Source: Chirona hameri (lineage: Eukaryota > Arthropoda > Thecostraca > Balanomorpha > Balanidae). From it: a stretch of 64,000 bases of DNA. The notes beneath the pieces were generated by a model. It did no database searches, had not been told where the DNA came from, and saw only the letters and a program-made list of their open reading frames with translations. Of this stretch, positions 12,152-23,323 are shown piece after piece (position 1 is the first letter of the stretch; the number at the start of each line of letters is the position of its first letter). The stretch is from positions 1 to 64,000 of the forward strand of contig JAXIVJ010005995.1 in assembly GCA_036785665.1 (NCBI GenBank), given 5' to 3'. The translations under genes were made by a program, and so were the position numbers.

Positions 12152-13047
12152 CCCTCGCCCTACGGGGGAGGCCTGACAGCCCCCCCTGAGGTTTTTCTTG
12201 AATAACTTTTTCCACATGCGGCACATCTTGCTGACATTTTTGATAGCTGAGTGTACAACAATTATACGTATGTTGTACAAATTTAATTCAAATTGGTTTA
12301 GTAGTTTGGGAGATATTCATGTTTTGATGACATCATACTGGTGAAAAAACGATAAATATTTGCAAAAATGGTAGAAAACAGAGTTTTGAAGGAAATTGGA
12401 AACGCAATTCACCAAAGATACAAAATGGCAATCTCTTTAAAACAGCAATCTCGGATTTTCACGATTTATGGTTTTTGACCCCTAAAATAAAAAATAAATG
12501 TTTTTTTTTTAAATCCCCACAAAAATAAATTTTTCAAAGATGTTAGAAAAACCGGAATATTTGTGAGAGAACTGAGTATGGGCAATACCCATACCAAATT
12601 TCAAAGCAATATCCTTCATTTTTGACTGAGTGATGGCTCCCTAAGTGTAAGAAACTCATGACGTCATTTTTACAAATAACTTTTTTCGACTTTTTTTTGA
12701 CAAGATACGAACAAATAATTACCTTTTCTGTATTTCTGAACCAAAACTGGTTTAGGAACATCTATTTTTATTTACATTTATAAATTTCTCATTTTGAGGC
12801 TTTCTGAAGAGCAAAATCGCTGTTCTGGACGTGGTAAATCAGAGGTCATTCACTTGACTTGGAAGGTCACCCGTTGACCTGAAACATAAAAATCGCATAC
12901 TCAATACTCATAGATTCCTCTCATGACAGGCAACATGCTGGTTCTTATCACATTGCTTTAAGTTGCTTGGTTTGGAAGTTAGCAGGGGGGCCTGTCAGCC
13001 CCCCCCCCCGTAGGGCAAAGGTGAAAAAAGCTCCCGTAGGGCGAGGG
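12152..13047 (+). mobile_element. TTAA-flanked element, family B
   Basis: The left end is CCCTCGCCCTACGGGGG and the right end is its inverted counterpart, with an extra CCCTACGGGAGC copy and GCTTTTTTCACC between. TTAG precedes and TTAA follows (13048-13051). The interior holds TGACGTCA near 12658 and AGGTCA-like sites near 12845. It is the same family as 31828-32707 in the opposite orientation. Non-coding. Confidence 0.8.
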
Positions 13048-13448
13048 TTAAGCTCGAATACCAAAATAAGGTGACCCGCCCAAATCTACGGATACAAAAC
13101 AAAAATGGGGGATACTTTTTGCCACAAAAATACCCACCAGGAGAGAGGCTGGATCCGCCAGTGAACCGGTCACCATGTGAAAAAGGCTGTACGTCACAGG
13201 GATGGACAGAAGGGTAAAATTTCCTCCCCCTCAACCCGCGAATCAGTGACGATATTTTAATCTGGCGATGTTGTCACAAAATTGTGCTTTGTTGATTTTT
13301 TAAAAAGAAATAAGCAAATATTGGAGGCTGGAGGCTGGAGCCCAAAATTAAGTGCCTGAAATCCGAGGAGAAACTCAAATTTAGGGTAGGTTAGGTTTTG
13401 GAGGGGCGGTTGGGCTCTACCAATAATTTTCGTAAAACGACACCCCTG

Positions 13449-13690
13449 AATAGTACCTACAATTCGTATATCTCGGATTTTTTTATATCGGTGACCTAAG
13501 GTCGGGTCAATTTCGTGACCTCCCCATTATAAGTCAATGTAGAAATATTCAAATGCTTCCTATTCTGAGGATACGCATGATATCAGCCCAATTCCTTCTG
13601 GGTCATGTTGTTATAGGCCATTCTTGAAGACCCAGGTGCAGTTTTGGTTCAGTGACCCCACGTGTTGAATCTATCGTTCGGATTTTTTTC
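13449..13690 (+). mobile_element. Fragment related to TTAA family A
   Basis: The segment GGTGACCTAAGGTCGGGTCA and the following CCATTATAAGTCAATG and AAATGCTTCCTATT blocks match the middle of elements A. No ends are present. Confidence 0.55.
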
Positions 13691-14541
13691 CCGTCGGATT
13701 TTTTGTTTTAATGTAATTTATTATTATTGGCAATCAAGAGTTGAAACGCAACTGCTAATAAAAAGTAAATGTACATACATACTGACGTGATGAATATGAT
13801 GATTAAGTGAATAATACATCTGAAGTGGTTTTGACGATCAGTATTTCTAAGGACATGATCGCTTAGTAAATGTTAACAGAAATTACATAGTAATTACTTT
13901 TGCTGACATTTTGACCCCTGAGTACTTCATGAGAAGGAGCATTTGTCCCCGATCTTATCCATAAGGACAGAACACTTTACCACCCCTACCATGGTCTCAG
14001 GATCGTCATATTTGTAGGTATGCAATGTCACCAAATTTGATTGAGCTTCAACATGGAAAACATTGGCGACACATGAAGGAAATTATATACACGGAGTTCA
14101 TTTTTTTCCCAGCGAAAGGTTGCTGGGATAGGGTACTGTACCCCGCTATCTGGAGATAAGTGGCACGCGTCCCCCGCCCCCCCCCCCCCCCCCCCCCCAG
14201 TGGCGCCGCCCCTGCATGAATCGTGTTATTGCTGTTTGGAATGACCGTCTCCTTTAGCAGCAGCTACCTTTTTAAAGTCAGAACTTGCTTGAAACTTGCT
14301 GGAAAGGTGTGCCTCCATATGGCTTTAGAATAAAATGTGATTCCATTATTTAGGTTGCTATAAACACTGCTTTACGCAAACTTTGACCTATTGGAATCCA
14401 CACAATGGTTGGTTTAGAAATTACTTCAAATCAAATAAACTATTACCGAATCTATTGATTCTTATCACCGGCGATCGAAGGACTTCTGGTAAGGTGGCAA
14501 CTGGCAAGGCTCTATTCTAAGTCACTTAGCTATACGCCAGC
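13691..14541. other. Non-coding, solitary hAT-like end
   Basis: AT-rich unique DNA with a C-run (about 14176-14198). The sequence after the run, GTGGCGCCGCCCCTG ending at 14214, looks like the right end of a hAT element, but I found no partner end. Confidence 0.35.
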
Positions 14542-15568
14542 CAGTGGTGGATCCAGGGTGCCGGGCATGGGGCCATGCCCCCCCCCCCCCCCCCCCCCCC
14601 GCCCTGTGCCTTGAGGGGGCCCATAGCCGATCGCAGTGACGTGACACCAATTTTACTCCGTTCCCGCACAAAGTGCAAATACATTTGAAAGCCGCGGGAA
14701 CTCCGGGCAGTAATAATGCTAACGACCACGGGAACTCCGGGCAGTAATAATGCTAACGACACAGTGGAGCGAGCAATGGACCAGCGTTTAGACCCTTTAA
14801 GTGTCTAGAAAAGGCCTATTATGGGCCCATTCTGGTGTGTGAACTTGTAAAGCCCCAATCTGGTCTTTAGAGGCCCAATTCAGCCTTTAGAGGGCCCATA
14901 CCATCATTCAGAGACCCACTCTGCTCTGACCCACGGAGGGCCAACATCGCCTGCAGAGGGCCCACTCTCCAGATGGTCGCCATTGTCCCCAGGGGGCCCA
15001 CTCTGACCTCTAGAGGGCCCATGTCCATGGTGACCTCAAGAGGGCCCACTCTGACATCTAGAGGGTCCCTCTAGCTTCCGGAGGACCCTTGTGGCTTCCA
15101 GAGGGCCCACTCTAACCTTCAGAGGGCCCACTCTCACCTCCCGAGTGCCCAATATGACCTCCAGTGCGCCCACTCTGGCCTCCAGAGGGCCCGTTCCGGC
15201 GTGAAGAGGTTGAATTCCGGTTTGTAGAGGCCCATTTTGTCATGCAAAAGGCACATCTTAATCTAAAAGGGTCCATTCTAGCCTGCATTGCCTTCCAAGG
15301 TTGTAAGGGGCATGGGTGGAGTTTCCTATTCAAATGGTGGGGCCACTGCCCCACCAACTTTGTGTTTTGCCCCACCAACTTTTGTCAGTTTTGAAGGTTT
15401 TCTGACGTTAAATGGTCATTTCCACTTTTTCTGGAAAGTTCCACCCATGGTAAGGGGCCTGGCCACCAAAGCCTGAGAAGAGATGGCCCGCCACCACCAA
15501 AGCCACAGGGGACCCACTTCGCTACGTGGCGGCCCCGTTCACTTGACCGAATCCTAGATCCGCCACTG
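14542..15568. mobile_element. Non-autonomous hAT element
   Basis: Termini CAGTGGTGGATCCAGG on the left and the reverse complement of CAGTGGCGGATCTAGG on the right. The 8-bp flanks are ACGCCAGC and ATGCCAGC, 7 of 8 identical. C-rich runs sit just inside the left end. The interior is a minisatellite (about 14855-15200). No transposase. Confidence 0.75.
14855..15200. repeat. GAGGGCCCACTCTGACCTC minisatellite
   Basis: Degenerate tandem units of roughly 28-32 bp, each with GAGGGCCCA and CTCTGACCTC-like parts, inside the hAT element. A similar GGGCCC-type array occurs in the hAT at 26184-28591. Confidence 0.8.
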
Positions 15569-16173
15569 ATGCCAGCAACTACTGACGCCACTGGCGCCAG
15601 TTTGAGTGCAATGTTGCCATGGTTGCACGTTGCGGATAGCTGACAGGCTAACGCATGTTACCCATGTTATTTCAGACCTGAATGCACGGCCACCAAGCCA
15701 CCTAGCGGCTATAAATGTATACTTTAGTTGTCCTATCCGTCACCGCGCGGGAATCGTCAGGTGAGCTGTCGAGGTGAACACGACTTAACCCTATTTGTCA
15801 GGGGCGTCGCCACGGGTTTTGGACTGGGGGGGACGAATTGATAGACTGGTAATACCTACGGTAATACCTAGATTGATAATACCTACACCTTAACAAATTG
15901 AAGCTGGTCAGTCCTGCAGCTGCTACCAAGCATGCAAGAAGGAATAAAATTCTCTGAACCCCGCTTTAGACAAGCTATGTAGCTGTTGGATAGCTCTGTT
16001 GTTGTGTGTATTTTTTGAGGAACCACATTATATTTAGATATAAGGATTAGATATTTAGTTAAGGTTTAGAAGAAGAAAAAAAAAAAAAAAAAAAAAAAAG
16101 TTAAGTTAAGTTAGTAAAGTATTGAAAAGTGCATAGTACCTAAGTTATATACCTAAGTTACTAGTGTATTCAA

Positions 16174-17191
16174 ATGAGCATGACTAGGATGCAGGCGAAG
16201 GTAGCAGAGCTAGAGGCCCTCCAGGCTAGGGTAGCAGAGCTTGAGGCGCAGTTAAGTAAGTGTAGGTGTAGAGATGAGCCGCAGGAGGGTGTAGCTCCTG
16301 ACCAAGGAACGTATGCGCAGATCGTGGTTAGGGGGTCAGAAAAGGAGCCTACAGGATCAGGGACCAGTGGTAGTTCTGATAGGGGCATAAGGGAGGAGGA
16401 TAAGGCAAAGGTGGATAGTGCGGCTGGGGTTTGGAAGTGTGTTGGAGGGTCACGTTTCTGGAGACTCAACATTGTGGAAAGTAATGTTAGGGCCACAGAC
16501 AGTAAGGATGAGGAGGGGTGCTGGGTAATGGAGGGTGGTAGCAGAATCTGGAGGAGGAAGAGGGAAGGGGATCAGGAGGGATGGACAAAAGTTCAGGGTA
16601 GAGTCAGGCAGTACAGCCCCAGAGAACATCCGCAGGTTACAATAGCAAATAGGTTCAGTGCGTAAGAGTCAGCAGCTGAAAGTGACAGGGAAGAGATTCA
16701 GCATTTAGTGGTTGGGGACTCAAGGGTAAGGCCCTTAAGGTGAACATTCTGTGGGAAGAGGGACAGATGTAGTCAAACCAGGGGCAAGAGTAGTTGATAT
16801 GGGCCCTGTCATTGAGGCAGAACTTGGTAGGAGTAGCTCGGAGACAGTTATACTACAGGTGGGGGTGAACGACATAGGACCTAGGCAGAGTGTGAGAATA
16901 GTAGCGGAGTACCGGAGCCTGCTGCAGAGGTTGAAGGAGTCCAGGAAACCAGTCATTGTGACTGGCATCCTCCCTCGCTGTGGAGCCAGTGAGGAGTGGT
17001 ACTCAAGAGCTCTGTCTGTGAACAGCTCAGTTCAGAACTTATGTTCAGCTATGGGGCTTAGTTATGTAGACTTATGGGATCAGTTCTATGAGTGGCATAG
17101 GTACTATATGAAGGATGGGCTTCACTTATCGGATGAGGGGCAAGGGCTTTGGGAGATGCCTACAGAAGTGTCATTCAGGGAAACTAGGTAG
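16174..17191 (+). pseudogene. LINE ORF1: coiled coil plus SGNH esterase, broken
   Basis: The reading frame starts at 16174 with a short heptad-like coiled coil (VAELEALQARVAELEAQL), probably for self-association of the RNA-binding ORF1 protein. A stop ends this frame at 16665. Continuing, the esterase block I motif GDS is encoded at 16714-16722, and a further stop occurs at about 16739. After a frame change the open frame 16751-17191 carries the block III motif GVND and the block V motif DGLH. The Ser, Asp and His of an SGNH hydrolase are therefore all still encoded, but not in one frame. The ORF is inactive in this copy. Confidence 0.7.
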
Positions 17192-17214
17192 GAGGGGGGG
17201 GGGGGGGTTCAGGG

Positions 17215-18031
17215 ATGCTAGTACTAGGGCATCAGGAAGTAAGCATTGGTAGAAGTTCATGTCAGAATAGGACAGTAGATCATAATTCCCTCAGAATTAG
17301 TAGAGTCAGCTCAAAGTATAAGATCACATGTGTGTTGCTGAATGCCCAAAGTATTAGGTCTAAATTTGATGAGTTTGAGTGTTATGTTGCCCTTGAAAAG
17401 CCTGATATCATTTGTGTAACCGAGACATGGGTTAGTGAGGGGTATAATAGGGATAGGCTACAGGATTTCGAGTTACAAGGGTATAACATGTTCTCATACT
17501 GCAGAGAATCACGGCAGGGGGGCGGAGTGTTTGTATATGTAAATAGCTTGTACTGCACTACTAGAGTTGATGATTCTAGTAAAGTAAAAGAAGTAGAATC
17601 AATCTGGCTTGACATTAAAATTGGTACAGGAAACAGAGGAAGGTTGAGGATAGGTGCATTTTACAGACCAGGGAATCTTCCAAGGAACTCCCAAGCTGAA
17701 ACAGACCAAGATATTTGTGAGGAAATACGTAGAAAGTTTCGGGCTCGGTGTCTTATTATGGGAGATTTTAACTTAAGAGGATACGAAAGTATAGCAGAGG
17801 AAACAAATGAGTGTAGGTTGTATAGGCAAATCTTTGAAGAGGAGCTTTTCATGCATCAGTTTGTAACAGAGCCAACCAGACATTGCTCCATTCTAGACCT
17901 TGTATTCTCAGACAACAGTGATCTAGTTAGTGACATAAGTATTTGTGCAGGTCTAGGAACCAGTGATCACAATATGGTTAAATTCAATATCTCATCAGAA
18001 ATGAGGCCCAAAGATAACCTTATTATAGTTC
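17215..18031 (+). pseudogene. LINE ORF2, N-terminal part: AP-like endonuclease
   Basis: The protein has the exonuclease-endonuclease-phosphatase fold signatures: LLNAQSIRSK (N-terminal Asn), CVTETWV (catalytic Glu), GAFYRPG, MGDFNLR (Asp/Asn pair) and TSDHNMV (catalytic Asp-His). This enzyme nicks target DNA to prime reverse transcription. Translation stops a few codons into the inserted LTR element at 18032. The frame matches that of the RT part at 23324 once the insert length (5296 bp with target duplication) is subtracted, so the insertion broke a previously continuous ORF2. Confidence 0.85.
18028..18031. repeat. Target-site duplication GTTC (left)
   Basis: GTTC directly precedes the 5' LTR and GTTC follows the 3' LTR at 23324-23327. 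A 4-bp duplication fits a Ty3/Gypsy integrase. Confidence 0.85.
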
Positions 18032-18177
18032 TGTGAGGGACGCTCCAGCCCCACCGGACTGGAGACCCTGGGTCCGCCGCTGGCGCGGACCGGCGCGTGA
18101 CCCTGTGCCCGGGGTCGCGGGGCGGCGGCGAGGGAACGTCAGTCTTTGCAAGGTGAGTGACCCGCGCGGAGCTCACA
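18032..18177 (+). repeat. 5' LTR of Ty3/Gypsy element
   Basis: 146 bp, beginning TGTGAG and ending CTCACA. It is identical to the 3' LTR except for one base (C at about 18075, T in the 3' copy). A TGG-starting primer-binding-like sequence (TGGTGGCAGCGGTG) lies one base downstream, at 18179. Confidence 0.95.
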
Positions 18178-18259
18178 CTGGTGGCAGCGGTGCTCGGTGC
18201 ATCGCCGGTGAGCAGTTTCTGCTGTAGTGTTCGGAGGACGTGCTGCGGAGACATTGGAC

Positions 18260-19358
18260 ATGGCGGAGCGTGGCTCGGACAAGTTGGTGTGGGGGGAAGG
18301 AGAGACGATACAGGATTATTTGCGGCGCGTGGATGCCTATGCGCTGTTAGGGGATGAAAAGAAGACCATCGGGAAAACTCTGCTTGGACTCGGCCATCGC
18401 ATCAGCGTCATCGATTCGCTCAGTGAAGCGGACAAGAGTTCAGTGACCAACCTCAAGACGGCCCTGCTGAGAGAATTCGGCGACACCACACAACCAGCGG
18501 CAGTTCCTGACGAGACAGAAGCGGGACGGTGAGACCTACGGCATGTATCTGTCAGCTCTTCGGGTGCTGTTTCAATCGGCCTACGCGTCCAGCCCAGGTC
18601 AGTCCGGTGCCGAGGAAAAGTCGGCGGTAGGAAAGGCTCTGATTAAGTCGACGTTCCTGGGCGGCATCGATAGCGCGGTGGCGGGGCAGCTCCGCCTGTT
18701 ATTCCCGGACGCTGATGTCCAGGATTTGCCCACCCATGCCAAGCAGATTCAGGAAGCTATGGGCCTGCAAAATCGGAACGCGAGCGTTTGCCAGGTTGTT
18801 GAGCATTCTGCGGGGCCGGACCAAATCGCTGCGCTCCGCTCCGAGATGCAGACCCTGACCGAGGCCGTCAATGCTATTCGCTTCGCCGATACTGGCCGGG
18901 GCCGGGCGGCCGCGCCGACCTTCGGCCGCAGCGGCGGAGCGCCGGGCCGCAGCGGAGCGGCGGCGCGTGGGTCACGCAGGCCGCCTGGGGCGCCGGCGCC
19001 GGCCGTCCCGGCTTGGGCTTGGCCGGCGACCGGGAATAGCGGCGCGCCCGAAGCCGGGGCCTGGGAAGGCAGCCCCGGCGGGGCGGGGCGAGGCCGAGCC
19101 GCGCCGGCTTGGGCGGCGACCGGGCGCAGCGGCGCGCCCGAGGCCCAGACCTGGGAGGGCGGCCCCGGCGGGGCGGGGCGGGGCCGGGCCGCGCGCGAGC
19201 CCACGTGCTGGACGTGCGGGGAGCCGGGCCACGTGCAGAGGTGGTGCACGCGCGCGCCGCTGGCTGGGGGCCGCGGCCGGCCGACGCCCCTGGTATGTTG
19301 GGTGTGTGGCGAATTCGGACACACCCGCTACCAGTGTTCTGCGGCGTATTTAAACTGA
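18260..19358 (+). pseudogene. Gypsy gag, one internal frameshift
   Basis: Gag packages element RNA into particles. The start at 18260 (MAERGSDKLVW) follows the leader. The frame runs to a stop at 18532, but Gag-like sequence (QRQFLTRQ, then MYLSALRVLFQ) continues in another frame to 19358; the shift lies near 18490-18500. The C-terminal region is Ala/Gly/Arg/Pro-rich, followed by two CCHC zinc knuckles, CWTCGEPGHVQRWC and CWVCGEFGHTRYQC. The frameshift may be real or a one-base assembly error, because the rest of the element is intact. Confidence 0.85.
19349..19355 (+). promoter_or_regulatory. -1 ribosomal frameshift heptamer TTTAAAC
   Basis: The gag codons read TAT TTA AAC TGA, so T TTA AAC fits the X XXY YYZ slippery pattern in the correct register. 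It lies directly before the gag stop (19356-19358). The pol frame is -1 relative to gag. This is the expected way to make Gag-Pol. Confidence 0.85.
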
Positions 19359-22300
19359 AGAGGGTCGCTGCTGCGGGGCGAGCGGCGGCTCCAGGGACAT
19401 GGAAAGCCCCTGAATGTCAGATGTCGAACTCTCTGCACGTGCGGGGGAAGGTTGGTAAATTGGACTGCACATGGATGGTGGACACGGGCGCGTCAGTCTC
19501 CTGTGTGTCCGCATCTCTGCCGGGAATTCAGGCGATGCACCACGAACCCACGGACGTTAGGCTCGTAGCAGCTAACGGAACGCCTCTGGTGTGTTTGGGT
19601 GTGTTAATGACTGACGTAGCAGTGGGTCCGGGACTGATTCGAAACGGCGTGAAGGTGTGGGTCGTGGAGAACCTGTCAGCTCCTGGAATTCTGGGGAATG
19701 ACGTACTCCACAAGTTCGGACAGTTTTCGGTGGATTTCGGGGGTCGCGTGCTGGAGCTGGCCGGACAGCGGGTGCCGCTGGAGGCGCGCGCGAGCGGCGC
19801 GCCGGTGCAGTCGGTCCAGGTGCGTCTGGGGCGCGACTGCGTTCTCGAGCCACACTCGGAGCGGGTGGTGGAGGTCAGCGCTGTGGACTTCGGCGCCGAG
19901 GAGCGGGACGTCGTTTTTGAACCGGATTCTGCAAGCAGTCAGCGTTTGGGAATAACGCTGCCGTCCACAGTCGTTCGGTCTAGCCCAGAGAACAGAATGC
20001 CTGTGCTGGTATCGAACCGTGGGAACCTACCAGTCAAGCTGTACGGCAACATGATGCTGGGAGAAGTGGCAGCTGTCCAGGTGACAGGAAATGGACAGAA
20101 TCTGAAGGCATGTCGACCTGGACCAGCACAAGTGGACCTCACTCAGGCAGAGATAACCGAATCAGAGAAAACGAAGGTCGAGAAGCTGTTCAACAGATAT
20201 CGCGACACGTTTGCATATAATGATGACGAACTGGGCCAGACACATCTCAGACAGTTCAGGATTGTGACAGGGGACTGTCCACCGGTTGCAGTCCCGGCGC
20301 GGCGCACGCCGTACCACCTGCGCGAGGAAGTTGCCGTCCAGATACGGAAAATGGAACGGCAAGGTGTCATCCAGAAGTCTAATTCACCCTGGTCAGCTCC
20401 GCTGCTGTTAGTCAAAAAGGGTGATGGGAGCTATCGTTTTGCAATTGATTATCGTTCTCTGAACGCAAAAACGGCAACAGAAGTGGCATATCTCCCAACA
20501 GTACGCGAATGTCTGGACAGTCTGGCCGGTTCAAGGTTATATACCACTCTGGATCTCAATTCAGCATATTGGCAGGTTCCCATTGCAGCAGAAGATCGTG
20601 GAAAGACCGCGTTCTGCACCGAAGCAAATCACTGGGAGTTTCTTGTTATGCCATATGGATTGAAGAACGCACCCAGCTGCTTCACTCGGCTGATCGCAGA
20701 TGCTTTGCGGGGTCTGTTGGGTAACGGGGTGACGGCCTACCTGGACGACATCATCATCGGTGGCAAGACGTTTCAGGAGCACCTGTCGCTGTTGGAAGCG
20801 GTGCTGGAGCGACTGAAGCAAGCTGGGCTGACAGTGAAGAGCAAGAAAGTCGTCGCCTGCCGTCGGAAGCTCCGGTTCCTCGGGCATCTGGTTGGGAACG
20901 GGGTGGAGCCGGACCCGGGAAAGGTGGAAGTAATCAGATCCTGGCCCAGGCCTACGTCAACAAAGGAATTGCGCTCATTTCTCGGCCTCTGTGCGTACTA
21001 CAACGACTTCGTTCCCGATATACAACGGATGGCGGCGCCACTGCACCAGATATCGGGGAAGGCCAAGTTCAGCTGGGATGACGAGCGCGAGACAGCGTTT
21101 GAGAACCTGAAGGCGGCACTCAGCGAGACCGCCACTCTACAGTTCCCAGACATGCAGAGGGAGTTCGAGATCAGCACAGACGCCTCGGATACAGGTTTGG
21201 CCTGTATTCTTTCACAAAGAGACGAATTGGGAAGAGACCGACCGGTCTGCTTTGCATCCAAAGCGTTCACCGATAACGAGAAGAACTGGCACATTCGTGA
21301 CAAAGAGGCCTTTGCGTTCGTGTTTGCCTTACGGAAATTTCGACCGTACCTCCTCGGAAAGAAATTCAAGTGGTTCACAGACAACCGCAGTTTGACGTGG
21401 CTGCGCAACACAAGAGATCCTCGAGGCCGTTACGCTCGGTGGCTTGAAGAAATTGAAGAGTTCGACTTCAGCGTGGAATACCGTCGGGGAGAAGACAATT
21501 CACATGCTGATGCGGTCTCCAGAGTGCGTGTCTGTGCCACGCAAGAGGATGAGCTGCAGACTCTGGAGGCGGTGAGCGAGGTCGACATGGTCAAGGCACA
21601 AAGGGAGGACACACACTTGAAGCAGCTGTACAGCGAGGTCCGGCTGCAGCGCTCGCACGGACCAGCGACAGTGAAGTGGAGGAAGTTGGGCTGGGAACCG
21701 AAGCTCGGACCGGGAGGCAGCTTGCTGTTGGCCACGCGGAGGCGGAAGGAGTTGCTGCTTGTGCCGGAGAAGTTCATTCCGTTGGCTCTCCGTCTTAAGC
21801 ATGATGATGCTGGACACTTCGGAGCGGGCAAAACGGAGGCGCTGTTGCGGCAGGCTTGCTACGGCTGGCTAACGATGAAGCAAGACGTGAAGCGCTACTG
21901 CCGCAGCTGCGTCACGTGCGCTAAGGCAAACGATCCCCACAGAAGGTACCGGGCGCCGCTGTCGGTGACGACACAGCCAACCCAAGCTTGGCAGCACGTG
22001 GCATTGGACCTGATGGGACCAATCGGCACCACACCAACCGCCCGAGGGAGCCGGTATATTCTAGTAGCACTAGATCTGCTCTCCAGGGGTGTTGAGGTGG
22101 TCGCAATTCCTGATAAATCAGCCAAAGCGGTAGCTGAAGCGCTGGTGGAGAACGTTTTCTATAGGCACGGACTGCCTGAGTCGCTTCTGACTGATCGAGG
22201 GCTCGAGTTTGACAATAAGTACATGCTAGCTCTGGCACGAGCGGTGGGCATTGATCGGAAGAAAGTCAGTGCGTTTCATCCACAAAGTAATGGTGCTGTG

Positions 22301-23182
22301 GAAAGATGTAACCAGACGCTGGGATCTTTACTGCGAAGAATGGCTCAGGAGCGAGCAGGAGACTGGGATGAGCACCTGTCCCTGGTTCGATTCCAGTACA
22401 TGACTGCAGAGCACAGGGCAACCGGACATTCGCCTTTCTACCTTCAGTTTGGCCGTGACCCCCGCACACCGCGTCTGACTGAGAGAGTCGAGCCGACCGG
22501 ACGGCCGCCGGACGAGAACTCCTGGGTGGAGCGGCTCACCAAGGAGCTAAAGGAAGCCCACGCCGCCGTGGTGGAGAGGGAAGAAAGGACGAAGCTACTG
22601 CGACAGGAGCGCAGTCACCGGAGTGCGCACGTCGCCCGCTACAAGGCTGGGGACCTGGTGTTCCAGCGGCGTCCGCCCAAGCCTGGCCAGCCGGGGAAGC
22701 TGCAGCCTCGCTGGGACGGCCCGTACATCGTGGTGGAGTGTCGACAGGGCGACGTGTACCTGATCAAGAGGGCAGACAACTTCCGGCGGCGGTATGTTCG
22801 GCATCATGATCGACTGAAGCCGTTCGAGGAGAGGGAGGAGCGTCTGATGGCGAAGCAGCCGGCAGACGCTGCAGCAGCCAGCGGAGTAAACGGGCGAGAC
22901 GGCGGACAGCGCATCGCGCCGGACGAGTCGAGTGACTCATCCACGTCATCAGACGAAGGTTGGACAGAAGATTCGTCGTCATCGTCATCCGAATCAGACG
23001 GGGAAGCGGAAGCAGCGCCCGCCAGTCCTCCCCCCGTCGGAGCGCCAGGCATCGCAGGCCGCCGGCCAGATGGCCGGAGGGCCAGTGGACGCGATAGCGC
23101 TGCCGGCTCCGGGGGAGGGGGAGGGGTGGGGGGACATCGGAGGAAGAGGAAGAGGAAAATCTGCGAGGAGGGGAAGGTGTGA
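19353..23182 (+). CDS. Gypsy pol: protease, RT, RNase H, integrase
   Basis: The open frame is continuous with no stop. The order is: aspartic protease with DTGA (19481-19492); reverse transcriptase with YLDD (20738-20749); RNase H with a TDAS motif near 21176; integrase zinc-binding domain with HHCC residues (about 21800-21925); integrase catalytic core with Asp in ALDLMGP, Asp in LTDRG and Glu in NGAVERCNQ; and a GPY-type C-terminal module with DGPYIVV near 22720. The tail is Ser/Asp/Glu-rich, then Gly/Arg/Lys-rich. PR-RT-RH-IN order defines Ty3/Gypsy. The stop codon overlaps the first bases of the 3' LTR. It is probably translated only after frameshifting from gag. Confidence 0.95.
23165..23177 (+). 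promoter_or_regulatory. Polypurine tract
   Basis: GAGGAGGGGAAGG directly abuts the 3' LTR, the position of the plus-strand primer in LTR retrotransposons. Confidence 0.85.
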
Positions 23183-23323
23183 GGGACGCTCCAGCCCCAC
23201 CGGACTGGAGACCCTGGGTCTGCCGCTGGCGCGGACCGGCGCGTGACCCTGTGCCCGGGGTCGCGGGGCGGCGGCGAGGGAACGTCAGTCTTTGCAAGGT
23301 GAGTGACCCGCGCGGAGCTCACA
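23178..23323 (+). repeat. 3' LTR of Ty3/Gypsy element
   Basis: 146 bp, TGTGAG to CTCACA, with one mismatch to the 5' LTR. Followed by the target duplication GTTC (23324-23327). Confidence 0.95.

Larger units (their letters stand above)
8864..13163. mobile_element. hAT element, non-autonomous, with nested inserts
   Basis: Termini are a perfect 15-bp inverted repeat, CACTGGCGGATCCAG at both ends. The 8-bp flanks are AGCCGGTC on the left (8856-8863) and AACCGGTC on the right (13164-13171), 7 of 8 identical, which fits the hAT superfamily. The interior is mostly occupied by a pair of MITEs and TTAA-type elements. C-runs lie just inside the left end. No transposase remains. Confidence 0.75.
7855..13448. 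mobile_element. Outer hAT-like element (TIR only)
   Basis: The left end reads CAGGGGCGTCGTTTT and the right end is the reverse complement of CAGGGGTGTCGTTTT, one mismatch in 15. The subterminal sequence (GGTAGGGCCCAA against GGTAGAGCCCAA) also matches. CAGGGG termini are typical of hAT elements. The 8-bp flanks do not match, so the target duplication has decayed or the two ends come from different copies. Several later elements lie inside. No transposase was found. Confidence 0.5.
18032..23323 (+). mobile_element. Ty3/Gypsy LTR retrotransposon, nearly intact
   Basis: 5.29 kb: 146-bp LTRs, primer-binding-like site, gag with two zinc knuckles, -1 frameshift site, pol in the order protease, RT, RNase H, integrase, and a polypurine tract GAGGAGGGGAAGG directly before the 3' LTR. 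There is no env frame and no chromodomain. It is inserted in the sense orientation within ORF2 of the CR1 LINE. LTRs differ at one position, so the insertion is recent. Confidence 0.95.

Noticed and set aside
18749..19324. Pro/Arg/Ala-rich minus-strand frames
   Set aside because: Shadow of the GC-rich C-terminal region of gag on the plus strand.
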